NCBI RefSeq assembly: GCF_000247695.1
Contig: NW_004624801.1
Location: 4,042,098 to 4,106,097, forward strand
From: Heterocephalus glaber
Lineage: Eukaryota; Chordata; Mammalia; Rodentia; Bathyergidae
Reading direction: 5' to 3'
Length of the DNA stretch: 64,000 nt
Part shown: positions 54,610 through 64,000 of the stretch, piece by piece
How positions within the stretch are numbered: the first letter of the stretch is position 1
How the letters are laid out: each line of letters begins with the position of its first letter
Made by a program: the position numbers and the translations under genes
The notes under the pieces: generated by a model
Database searches by the model: none
Told to the model about the DNA's origin: nothing
The model's input: only the letters and a program-made list of their open reading frames with translations

Positions 54610-54775
54610 TAAAGTGAGCCAGATATGGGGCGAGACACTTTATCTGCAAAAACTCTAACTGACGCTCACATTTAGGCTGAGAATCAGTGTGGCTTTCTCG
54701 GTATCCCTGAGGAGGAAAATAAGAGGTCAAGGAGCTTGTTCAAGGTCACCCAGCTAGGAAGTGGCACAGACACCT
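54610..54775 (-). mobile_element. MIR SINE
   Basis: Reverse MIR: CCAGATATGGGGCGAGACAC, TCCCTGAGGAGGAAAATAAG, TTGTTCAAGGTCACCCAGCT, AGGAAGTGGCAC. Confidence 0.75.
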
Positions 54776-55584
54776 TCAAGCTGTCTTGAAGGAGCCTTCA
54801 GTTTGGCTCAGCACTGTATTTGCAGAGCTAGTAAATGAGCAAATGAACCTGAGTTTGTCTGGGTCCAGAGCTGAGGCCCCCCATGTTAACTTCCCAACAT
54901 CCTGCGGTCTCCAAAGGGGCTGTGTTGGCCAGCAACCTAGACCCAAGGCAGAAAAGAACAGGCTCATCCTTCTGACTCCCAGCATCCAGTGACAGCCAAT
55001 CAGCAGCTACCCCAGGCTCCTGCCTCTGCAGCCTGCCCCAGGGCACCCAGGCAGGGACTGCACAGGAGACTGTCGGTCAGCAAACCCAAGCTTGTGGACA
55101 GAGCACGGAAAGGAGCCTCCATTTATCTTGATTCCCAGCCTGTCTCCACCAGGGGAAATGGCTCCTGTCCTCTTGTGCCCCTTTCCTTCTCCTTCCCTTC
55201 AAAATAAAATTAGAGGCAGCTGGTAAAAGCATTAAGCCCCTTCCAAAGTGTCTTTTCTCATCTGTCATGTCAGAGCTGGAGCCTCAGGGATGAGGCCCAG
55301 GAATGAGGGTCTCTCCGCTGGGAGCAGCAGGTGGTAGGCAGAGGGCTGGGAAGGAGCTAGGTCAAGAGAAAAGGGGAGGCCAGACCTCTCCACTCCTTGG
55401 AGGTCAGGGCAGCTGCATTTCTGATTCTGCCCAGCAGGAGGCTTTAAACCAGGCCTGGCCAGAACAGTCAGTTACGAAGAAAGAACTACTGGCCTCCATG
55501 ACTCACCCATCAAAAGAAAAATAAACAGGGTCTGCGCAAACCACTGCAGATTCCCATCACAGGCACATCACCCAGAGGCAACTG
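54776..55584. other. Unique non-coding sequence
   Basis: No recognised repeat. Confidence 0.4.
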
Positions 55585-55700
55585 GAACTGGAGGGAACAT
55601 AGGCTATGGAACTGGAAGTCTCAGGTTCAAACCCCGGCTCTGCCACTTAATAGCCATGTAGCCTTGGGCAAGTTATTGAGCTTCGTTTGGACTCCATTTG
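55585..55700 (+). mobile_element. MIR SINE
   Basis: Plus MIR head and core: TCTCAGGTTCAAACCCCGGC, TCTGCCACTTAATAGCCATG, TAGCCTTGGGCAAGTTATTG. Confidence 0.88.
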
Positions 55701-57459
55701 CTGGAGATAAAGTGGACCTGGCAGGGAGCACATGGCACTTCCACCAGAGAGATGAGGTAAGCAGAGACCTGGAGCAGCCATGGAATTTGCAGACCCAGTG
55801 CAAGAGAAAAGTGCAGACCCTTACTCAAAAAATATTACGGACTTCAAGATGATGGCACAGGGCATTGCCAGGGGGATAGGGTGTACAACTTTAGAGGTCA
55901 CGCTCCTGTGAAGCTGGCCCTGGAGGGGACTTTCACCAAGCTGTGGGCAGGGCTCAGGGAAAGCCCTCCTTCTGCAGACAGTCTGGAGAGAGCCAGAGCT
56001 GTTGCCTGGTTGTAGGAGACCACAGAAGAGGAGGAGCGTTTTGATGGAAGACACACCTCGGGGCTGGGGGTGGGGGTGCAAGAGCTGAGGACCCTCCATC
56101 CGCTCCCTTCCTCTGTCCTCCCCTCTAGTTCCTGCTCCAAGCATCTCCCAGTCAGCAGGCTGAGTCAAGAGAGCTGCATTTACTCGGACCAGAGGTCAGC
56201 CTGCCAACACAGAGCAGGCAGAGGAAGGTGCAGAGACCCCAGGTTGGGATGAGGGGCATTGTTAAAGGGGCTTCGTGGATGTCTTGGGGTGAGACCCCTA
56301 GGAGGCGTCTTCCTGCTCTCCGTGGAATCTCAGGCCTGACCCATAACAGGGGCCCAGGTTATGTCTGTTGTTGAATGGATCTAGTTGCAAATGGGAGCCA
56401 CTGGCTCAGGTTATTCTACAGTGAATCCAGTGCTGCCCCTGAAGTTCACCTTCCCTGGTGAACAAAGAGAGGGAGGGAGGGAGGGAGGGAAGGCGGCACC
56501 GAGCAGGGCGGGGTCCCTCCAGCCAGGTGGAGCTGTAGCCTCTCAGGACCCAGCAGCCAGACATTGGGCTGTGAAGAAAATGACCAAGATCAAGACCAGG
56601 CTGAAGATGTTCTGAGTAGAGCGGGAGGCTGGTGGAAATCAGGGGACCCAAGGCAGTCTTCCCCCTCCTGCAATCCCGTGACCTGAGCAGATGCTCTCGC
56701 CGCTGGTGACTGTGCAGTCACACCCACCAAGCCACAAGCAGAATGCCATCCTGCCTGGGAAAAGCATCCTCCTGTGCAGAAAGCCTTCTGTGTGTCCTTG
56801 CAGTGTCAGCTGCTGGCTGCGTGCTGGAGCAGGAGGGAAGAAAGAGAGACCCAGCCTGAGGACCATGCTGCTTGGCATGGCTCAATGAAGCCCCCAGATC
56901 GGGTTAACCTTCGGGAGGACAGCGGGTTGGGTAAGGTCACACTGTCTTGGGGGGTCAGCTCCCCCCAACCATGCCCCCTGATTAACACTGAACCTGACCG
57001 AACCTGACCTCAGGCCGGGTCCTCTCCTGGGTTGGGGAGATGTTATCTGTACAAATTCTGCCTCTCCAAGATCATTATTGGGTTCTCCAAGAAGCAGGCC
57101 CTGAGGGAAGGATGGGAGCTCGAGTTGTTTATTTGAGAGGTACAGAGGAGCAAGAAAGTGATCCAGAGATGGGACTGCAGCCAGGGGAAGGAAGAGAGGG
57201 GTGGAGTTTAATTAATAAGCCCACTACCAAAGCAAGGGACTAGGACTGAGCTCACGCTCCCCCAGGGAAATTCTAAGGAATAACGCAAAATACACAACTT
57301 GGAAAGATCGGTACCTCTCCGTGCCATAAGGGTTATGCTGAGGTTTTTATATTTCAACTCCTGAGTACGCTTGGCTGAGGGCTGCTCTTGCTCTGATGGT
57401 TTTGCTTCCTAAACGCCATTCACACCAGTCTGCTGCTCCGCATCCCTCTGCAGTCCTCC
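55701..57459. other. Unique sequence with (GGGA)n and an undefined old repeat trace
   Basis: (GGGA)5 lies at 56469-56491. 57080-57290 (GAGTTGTTTATTTGAGAGGT, AATTAATAAGCCCACTACC) may be an old interspersed repeat that I cannot name. No gene recognised. Confidence 0.4.
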
Positions 57460-58125
57460 CTCTGTCACCTCTTGCATGGACCTTGCTGTGGCTCCTTCAC
57501 GCCCCTCACATCAGCCGCCTGACCCCCCTTGCCTGTTCGCCGTGCAACAAGAGTGAGCTTTTCAACGTACAAATCAAATCAAATCATGCCTGTGCTTAAC
57601 ACTTTCCTCTGGTTTCCTGGTCCTCTTCAGACAAGCCTGTGTTTTGCCATTGCCAATAATGGGCCCTGCAAGATCTAGGCCCTGCCCACCCCACCTCTTC
57701 CATCTCCTCTCCCACCTCCCACACCTGCCCTGCTCTCTGTGTTTCAGCCACACTGGTTTCTTTAAGTTCCTCAAACTTTATGCTCCTTCCTGCCACAGGG
57801 CCCTTGCACATGCCCTTCCCTCAGCTCGAGATGCTCTCCCACTTACCCCCTTCCAACACACATTTGGAAGAAGTCTGCCTTGCTCTCTCTGACCTACCAA
57901 TGCCCCACCACCCATCCCCACTGGTACCAAGTTGTTTTTCTCCTGCCTAGCATTACACTTCACCCCATTTTGCATTCCTTTGTGGGATTCTTCAATAAAT
58001 ACCTGCCTTCGGTCATAGACCCGAGGCTCTTGAAATTATGGCTGGCATTTGGTGCCATTATAAGCCAAAAAATGAGCCCAGTGCTCTGGTATATAGAAAA
58101 CACTCAATAAATATTTGTTAAAAAG
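57460..58125 (+). mobile_element. L2 LINE 3' end
   Basis: The order matches the L2 3' terminus: GCTTAACACTTTCCTCTGG, GGGCCCTGCAAGATCTAGGC, TTCAGCCACACTGGTTTCTT, CACAGGGCCCTTGCACATGC, CTTGCTCTCTCTGACCTACC, AATGAGCCCAGTGCTCTGGT and ACACTCAATAAATATTTGTT. No intact reading frame. Confidence 0.85.
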
Positions 58126-58254
58126 ACAACAAAGGCTGCAGAGGAACAAGAAAGTTGGCAGTCACTAGAAATGCTGGGCAGCACTTGGAGAGGTAGGTAG
58201 GACTTGAGCTGACCTTGAAGCATAAATCTATTTTGTATTGATAGAAACATTCGG

Positions 58255-58580
58255 ATATCCATCCTAGATCCACAGAACACAATGAATTAAGAGGTACAAG
58301 GGGTGATTGCAACACACAGTGAAGGTTGAAAGTTTTTAAAGTTTATTGCACGAAAAGGCACATTGCCATTAATTCTACTCAAAATACACCTCATCGGCTG
58401 GGGATTTACCTCAGTGGTTTCACCGCCTGCTGCGCAAGTGCAAGGACCCGAGTTCAATCCCCAGTACTAAAAAAAAAAAAAAAAACAAACACCTCATCAC
58501 TTCAGACATACTCATCCCATCATTCTTGCCACTCCAGAAGCAGTGTCGGAAGTCCTCTTTCGTGAGTGTCTTTATGGGGT
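58255..58580 (-). pseudogene. Mariner-type transposase C-terminal remnant, split by an ID
   Basis: The minus strand reads KTLTKEDFRHCFWSGKN from about 58578 down to 58525, resembling the mariner transposase tail motif in which LT-EDF-HCF-W recurs; the rest is decayed. An ID element interrupts the frame at 58396-58488. It lies just 3' of an L1, whose 3' UTR is fused in frame by chance. Assignment rests on one short motif. Confidence 0.45.
58396..58488 (+). mobile_element. ID SINE, young GTACT-ending copy
   Basis: GGCTGGGGATTTACCTCAGT (A box region), CCGCCTGCTGCGCAAGTGCA, CCCGAGTTCAATCCCCAGTA (B box) and an A17 tail. Perfect flanking duplication ACACCTCATC (58386-58395, 58489-58498). Confidence 0.96.
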
Positions 58581-59345
58581 ACATGTTTTTATCAGTGCAT
58601 GTTTGCAGTACGTAATGTTTACATTCCTTATGAGGAATTGATACATGTGCATACCACATCACAACTGCCTTTTCACCCTCTTTCCCTCCCTTCCTCTCCA
58701 TCCTCCCTTCATCTTCCCCACTTCTATTATCTATCTTTTATTTTTCTCTTATTTGTCGTTTGGGTTTCTCACGTAAGAGAAACCACGCCATATTTAAGCT
58801 TCACTATCTGACTTATTTCACTTAATATTACGGTCTCCAGGTGCATCCCTTTTTCTACAAATGACTCCAGTTTTTCTTTCTTTACATCAGGGAAGTAGTC
58901 CATTGTGTAAAAATACCACATTTTCTTTATCCATTCATCTGTTGATGGACATAGAGGCCCACCTCCAAGACTTAGCCATTATAAATTGTGCTGCTATAAA
59001 TATAGATATGCATGTGTCACTGTAATATGATGTCTTGAACTCTTTCGGGAAGATACCCAGAAAGGGAATAGCTGGGTCAAGTGGAATTTCTAGTTTCAGG
59101 TCTTTGAAGAATCTTCACACTGATTTCCACAGTGCTTGCACTAGCTTACACTGCCACCAATGGTTAGAACCCCCCCACACCACCCACCCTGCATAGCCTA
59201 GCCATCTCTTGGTATTATTTGATTTCTTGATGATAGTCATGCTTTCTGGGGTAAGACAGAATCTCAGTGTTGCTTTAATTTGCATTTCTGTAATGGCCAG
59301 AGATGTTGGACATCTTCTTTATGTATTTATTGGCCATTTGTACTT
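58581..59345 (-). mobile_element. L1 LINE, 3' UTR and ORF2 3' end
   Basis: Antisense ORF2 end: CCATTCATCTGTTGATGGAC, ATTGTGCTGCTATAAATATA, GATACCCAGAAAGGGAATAG, CACACTGATTTCCACAGTGC, TTTAATTTGCATTTCTGTAA. The minus-strand 3' UTR follows at 58581-58790, with a stem-loop (58763-58784) and a polypurine region. Frames are broken. Confidence 0.93.
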
Positions 59346-59349
59346 CTTC

Positions 59350-59440
59350 TTCTAAGAAGCGAGCCAAAATAAACCTCTCCTCCTTTGAGTTATGGGTGTT
59401 GTATATGTTTTCCAATGATACCAAAGTGACTAAGACACTT
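59350..59440 (+). mobile_element. MaLR-type LTR 3' end
   Basis: GCGAGCCAAAATAAACCTCT, CCTCCTTTGAGTTATGGGTG, ACCAAAGTGACTAAGACAC is the 3' end of the LTR family seen elsewhere in the window. The 5' part is missing, abutting the L1. Confidence 0.8.
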
Positions 59441-59787
59441 GTGTTTCTGCCCATGCGTGGTCTGGATCTGAAGGCCCAGATGCCCACTCTGGCCACACCC
59501 ACCCCTGGCTCCCTGGCCAGGTCTAATTCTGCTCAACCCATGGAAGCCAGGTCCACATCCCCAGTGCAAACTTGGATCCTGCCAGACAGAAGGGCCTGTA
59601 TTCATTCCCCCAGGTACCCTTGTGAGCTGCATCCCCCAGGACTCAGAGCTTGAAGCAAGCCCCAGAACGCTCTGCAGTCAGGGGTCTTCAGCCTCACCCC
59701 AGCTCTACAGTTCTGACCAGAATGACTTGTGGGAGCTGCCTGAGACCCCCCCATAAGCGAAGAACATAGGGATCCCAGTAGCTTCAG
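59441..59787. other. Unique sequence
   Basis: GC-rich, no recognised repeat. Confidence 0.4.
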
Positions 59788-60433
59788 TGTTATGGCTTGT
59801 GTCTAGATGTCCTCCTAAAGCCTCATGTGGGCATAGGTGGGGCTTTTCAAAGGTGGCTGAATCTAGGGTGTGTGAATGTGGGATTAAGAGGACATGATTA
59901 CTAAATTATGGCTTGGTTTAGCCTAGCTCTGTGTGTGGATAACAGGAAGGCCCACCCTGGGTGTGGGTGGCGTCACCCAAAAGGCTGGATAAGATAAAAG
60001 GGAGAGGCAGGCTTGCTGCTGCGGCAGGTTCCGCTGTTTCACTGCTGCTTCTGCTGCTTGCTGGTTTTGCTACCATCAGCCTGCCATGCTATGAACTGTT
60101 TCTCTTCTGTGATGACTCTGTATCAGTAACGGCAAACCTTTTAGAGATGGGTGCCCAAACTGCAACCTAAAATCCATTTATTTATCTCAAAGTGCCAACA
60201 CTGCAATTAAACCTGAATACTGAGGGTTTAGTTTAGAAAAAAGAACTCATACATTAACATCTTTTGTCTTAAACAAAAAACAAATAACATGCATGTCAAA
60301 GGTTTGCCACCACTGCGTGGCAGCCTGCCTTGGAGCCAGCTGAGTGTGGACTTAAACCTCTAACAACTGTGAGCCAAAATAAACCTTTCTTCCTTAATTT
60401 GTGGGTGTTGAGTATTTTGTTTCAGCCATGACA
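59788..60433 (+). mobile_element. MaLR-type LTR carrying a hAT element
   Basis: TGTTATGGCTTGTGTCTAGA, AAAGCCTCATGTGGGCATAG, GGTGTGTGAATGTGGGATTA, CTGCCATGCTATGAACTGTT, then after the insertion GCCTTGGAGCCAGCTGAGTG, GAGCCAAAATAAACCTTTCT and TTTCAGCCATGACA. Flanks TTCAG / CTCAG (59783-59787, 60434-60438) are a near-perfect 5-bp duplication. Confidence 0.9.
60124..60315 (+). mobile_element. hAT-type non-autonomous DNA transposon, 192 bp
   Basis: Starts CAGTAACGGCAAACCTTTTA and ends with the complement of CAGTGGTGGCAAACCTTT, so it has terminal inverted repeats. Interior phrases GTGCCCAAACTGCAACCTAA and TCAAAGTGCCAACACTGCAA. The LTR at 9284 lacks it at the same place, giving an empty site. A clear 8-bp duplication is not seen. 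No coding capacity. Confidence 0.78.
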
Positions 60434-60846
60434 CTCAGCCATGGGTCTTCGCCCTAGGTCAACAGCCCTGGCTTGATCTAGGTGACAAGAGATCAAGCCA
60501 TCCCGTGAGTACTGGCTTCACCCTGGGCCAACAAGGTACCAGGGAAGAACAGCGCAGCCTGCATGTCTAGCACAAGGCCACCTGTGTGAAAAGGTGAGGA
60601 GAAGGGAGGACAGGGGATAGGAGGTGGACAAGAGGAATTGAGAGGAGAGGGGAGAAGAGGAAGACGGGAGGAGAAGAGGGGAAATATCTCGAACTAGGCA
60701 AAGGGCTGACCCTGACCTTGCCACCAACCCTACCTGCTGGGTGCCAGCAGGACACAGGGATCCCTGCACACAGCAGTCTTCTACTCCTCCTGTCACCCCA
60801 CCCCAGGGCCAGGGTGTCTGGGGGATAAGGCAAGGACTGGGTAGGG
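60434..60846. other. Unique sequence with GA-rich patch
   Basis: 60590-60690 is G/A-rich. No recognised repeat or gene. Confidence 0.4.
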
Positions 60847-61350
60847 TGCTGTGGCTTGTATCTAGATGTCCCCCAAAAGACCCATGCGCTCATAGGTGGG
60901 GCTTTTCAGAGGTGGCTGGATTTAAAGTGTGGGAATATGGATTATGGGTGTGATGACTGGACTAGTCTGCTGATAGGTTTAGCATGGTTCTGGGTGTGGA
61001 TGATGGGAAGGCTCTCCCTGGATGTGGGTGGCACCACCCAACAGGCTTGTACCCTGAATAGAGTGAAAGGGGAAAGAGGAAGGAAGGCTCACTTCTGTTT
61101 CCTCAGAGGAGCTCCAGTCTTTGCCTTTGCCTTGGACATCTGTCTCCTGGTTTCCAGCCCAGACTCTTCAGCCTTGCAGACCAGACTCTGGCTTCCTGAT
61201 ACGGACTTGCACAGGACCCTACAGTGAGCTCTGGGCCTTTGACTTCTGACTGGATCCTTCGGCTCTCCAGCACACAGACAGCTCTTTTGCACTCTTCCAC
61301 ACCTGACTCTGCAGACAGCCAGTGTAACCCCACCTTGTAAACACATATGT
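60847..61350 (+). mobile_element. MaLR-type LTR, third copy of the 9284 family
   Basis: TGCTGTGGCTTGTATCTAGA, TGTCCCCCAAAAGACCCATG, TTTTCAGAGGTGGCTGGATT, GGCACCACCCAACAGGCTTG align with the copies at 9284 and 59788. The 3' half (from about 61100) differs, so the end is approximate. Confidence 0.8.
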
Positions 61351-64000
61351 ATATAATCTGTTTCTCTTGTAAGCACTGATTCCCCAATATTGAAAAACAA
61401 ACACACACACTCACTATAATGCTAAATTCTCCACCCTACACAGCTGTGTTCCCCTTCACCATCTTTGAACACACACAGTACGAGGGAGCATAAACTGGAA
61501 TGTAATCCCACACGCTCCGGAATGTGCCCGCCTCTATCTGTGATGACCAGGCTTCCCAGTATGAGTGTGCAGAAGTCCAGTACAATCCTCCTGCCCCCTG
61601 TGTTCCCGAGAAGCTGTTCGGCAGTTGTCCCCGGAGCTCTCCTTGCTTCCTGCAAGTCACAAACTTGTCTTCCTTCTTCTCTCCTGGGTGTTTATTGGCT
61701 TTGCAGTCACTGAGGGGGAAACCTACTCTGTTCCTTTATGAAGTTTCTTAACGAAGTCAGAAGAACGAAAGACTGGAGGCTACGTGGGCTACTGAGGGTT
61801 TACCAAGATTATCCAGCCTAATCCTGGAAAGAAGCCTGCCGTTATCCAGCCTCGTGGGCAGGTGGGGAAAGTGAAGTTCCTGGAGGGCAGCCAAGCAGCC
61901 CAGGGCCCTGAAGGTCCAGGCAGAGTGGCTCAGCTCACAGGCACTTACCTGTCAATCACAGGTGTGCTGTAACACTGACTTCTTCCAGATCAGCCCCCTC
62001 TGGGAAGCTGTGGAGTAGGGCATGCACCTGGCCCTCTTGCCTGTGCCCTAGAGCTGGCTGTCCCTAAGGGACAGGCTCCCCAGGGCACCCTCCGGGACAC
62101 ACATCTCTGCCTGGGCACTAGGAGGGACCCTGGCAGCCACACAAGCGACAGGAGGAGCCCAGTGAAACCTTTCCCAGGCAGATCCTCCACCTCCTGCCAA
62201 GAGAATGACCCCCAGCACTGATCTGTAGACCCTGACCCCAGGACATTCGCCCCCTGGCTCCCTACATCCTGCCTAACCCTGGGTGCACGCTCCAGGTGAA
62301 AGACCCCTTGACTGACAGTCATGAGAGCAGGCTGGGGAAATGTTGGCACTGGAGGGTGTCAGCTCGTCACAGGGTACCTGTGGGGATGTGTGGAGGGCTC
62401 AGTTGACACATTAGTATCCACCCTGCAAAGTCTGGCCTCTTCTTCAGCCATAGCTGGCCATGACCTGGGGCCCAAGAGACGAAGGACACGAACAACAGGA
62501 ACTTTCCCTCCATGCAGAACCAGGGAGCTACCACAGCAATGGTGCAAGGTCAGACTTCCACCTACTACTCAAGCTTGGCTGGGGACCACAGGGGACAGGG
62601 GTGTCTTCACCATGCCTGCTCCAGGCCCGATCTGACTTGGTGGTATCCCTGCAGCTCCCAGCATCCCATAAACTGCTGTGGCTACTCTGGCCCTGATGGG
62701 AGGGGACAGCAGAACACAGCACTGTCCCCGTAGGGTGCCCTCGCCACCAGCACTGGTTCTGCCCCTGACACCTCTGTCCCCCTAGGGCTCAGCCGCCCCT
62801 CTTGCCAGTTGAAGCCTTCTCTACCTGCTGCTCTCTGCATGTTGCGCTGCTCTGCATCCTGAGAGCTCCAAGTTGCTGCTGGAAATGGCAGCCATAGCCC
62901 TGACCACAGGCTTTCACAGGGCTAGGGCACAGGTCTGGGTGGCTGCAGGAGACAGGGGCTGAGGCAGCCTCTGGTGTGAGCAGGCTGCTGCTGCATAAGG
63001 CCTCACTGGGTACCCAGGGGAGCGAACAGCTCTCTTCTTAGGTCAGCAGGAACTCGACCGGGGGACTGGGGGGGGACTACTGGTTACTCTGCACCTGGGC
63101 TCAGACCCCCACCCTCCTGCATGGCACTGCCTTCCAGGCTCCAGGGGAGTTGTGAATCCCACTCCTTTCCAGGACGATCTGCACTGTGTTCAGCCCTGCA
63201 CATCTCACACTCTGACTTTGGCCACTGGTATTTCTGTGCACCTGTCCATCAGTGAGCCAGGGAATTACAGGGGTGCCTGGAGTGGGGTTAAGGGGCACAG
63301 CAGCACACTCTGCCCTAATCTATTAATTAATCGGTTACTCAGTGTGCAGATTACATGTGCGCCCTCTCTCTCTACACCCTACCTCTAATGGACGGTGTGT
63401 TAAAGGAGGTTTTCTGTCTTGATTGCTTTGTGGGGAGAAGCTGGGAGGCAGAGTTCTTTTCCCTTCTATCATGTTTTAGAATCACTTCCTCTACTCTCAT
63501 CTACACAATTCCTACTCTCTCCATGTCCTTTTCATGCCCAACAGCTTTTTGGGTGGGATTACTATGGATTTGAGCTTGTTAGGCTGTAGAATACACAAGT
63601 TTTACATCTCAGTATTTTAAAAATGATTTTAGGAAGTAATCTGAGTTAGATGCCAGCTGTATTCTGAAAAGTATTTCAGATGTACCTGGCCATGTATGGT
63701 AAAATGGCAAGGCCAAATACAGAAAGCCACTTTACATAAGCAACTGCAGAGCGGTCGGTGACGCGTTTTATTATAATCAAGAGTCATATGTGACAGATCA
63801 GGGGGGAAGAACAGAGATCCTGTAGAGCCACACACAGGGACAGCTGAGCTGGGACCAAGGGCAAAGGCAATTCAGTGGAGGAAGAAGGGTAGTGTTTCTG
63901 ACAAATGGGTTTGGACTCATGTAGTGCATGGGTACCTAGAAAGCCAGACAAAAACATGGGCGTTGGTCCCTACCTCTTACCGTATAAGGATGAACTCAAA
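61351..64000. other. Unique sequence with no recognised feature
   Basis: A short (AC)n lies at 61399-61412 and an AT patch (ATCTATTAATTAATCGG) at 63317. No repeat family, exon or promoter that I can defend in 2.6 kb. Confidence 0.4.

Noticed and set aside
57080..57290. Possible old interspersed repeat
   Set aside because: Resembles sequence I have seen as repeat-derived, but I could not assign a family or ends.

Overview
This window looks like non-coding nuclear DNA of a non-murid rodent. The diagnostic signal is the SINE content: composite B1-dID elements (a 7SL-derived B1 body fused to a tRNA-derived ID-like body) occur about ten times, and stand-alone ID elements (tRNA-derived, with internal pol III boxes) about ten times. 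B1-dID is known from squirrel-, dormouse- and beaver-type rodents rather than mice and rats; I cannot name the species. Older mammalian repeats (MIR, L2, L1, MER5, MER20, MLT1/MaLR LTRs) fill most of the remaining repeat fraction. I found no protein-coding gene, exon, tRNA, rRNA or snRNA gene that I can defend. The open reading frames are short, frequently cross recognisable repeats, and resemble no protein family, apart from a decayed mariner transposase fragment. The window is therefore intergenic or lies inside a very large intron.

Layout. 0-5 kb: L1 scrap, MIR, two reverse B1-dIDs and repeat-free AT-rich blocks (1.56-1.85, 2.15-2.56, 4.08-4.38 kb) that look like conserved non-coding elements. 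5-13.5 kb: stacked MaLR-type LTRs, including an LTR inside an oppositely oriented LTR (6.1-6.9 kb), an LTR inside an older LTR (9.2-9.9 kb), and an ID inside an LTR inside a MIR (12.6-13.3 kb). 13.5-19 kb: mostly unique, with a MER20 split by an ID and a strong CTCF-like motif at 14.44 kb. 19-23 kb: L1 broken by an LTR and followed by another, two MLT1-like LTRs, several microsatellites and an 81-bp hAT-type MITE. 23-34 kb: mostly unique and GC-rich, with enhancer-like AT-rich islands at 25.7-26.15 and 32.6-32.8 kb. 34.6-38 kb: solo ERV LTR, a 5'-truncated L1 with perfect target duplication and a duplicated 3' UTR, then two young IDs. 38-57 kb: mostly unique, with three MER5 elements in a row (42.9-43.4 kb), CTCF-like motifs on + at 44.87 kb and on - at 46.64 and 51.46 kb, and an AT-rich block at 53.99-54.25 kb. 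57-61.4 kb: L2, mariner remnant, L1, and two further LTRs, one carrying a second hAT element. 61.4-64 kb: unique sequence with no recognised feature.

How it fits together: the picture is of a gene-poor region with islands rich in homeodomain/POU-like motifs (possible long-range enhancers) and CTCF-like motifs in partly convergent orientation, repeatedly hit by retrotransposons whose order of insertion can be read from nesting and target-site duplications. All repeat names are assigned from remembered family consensus patterns, not from a search.
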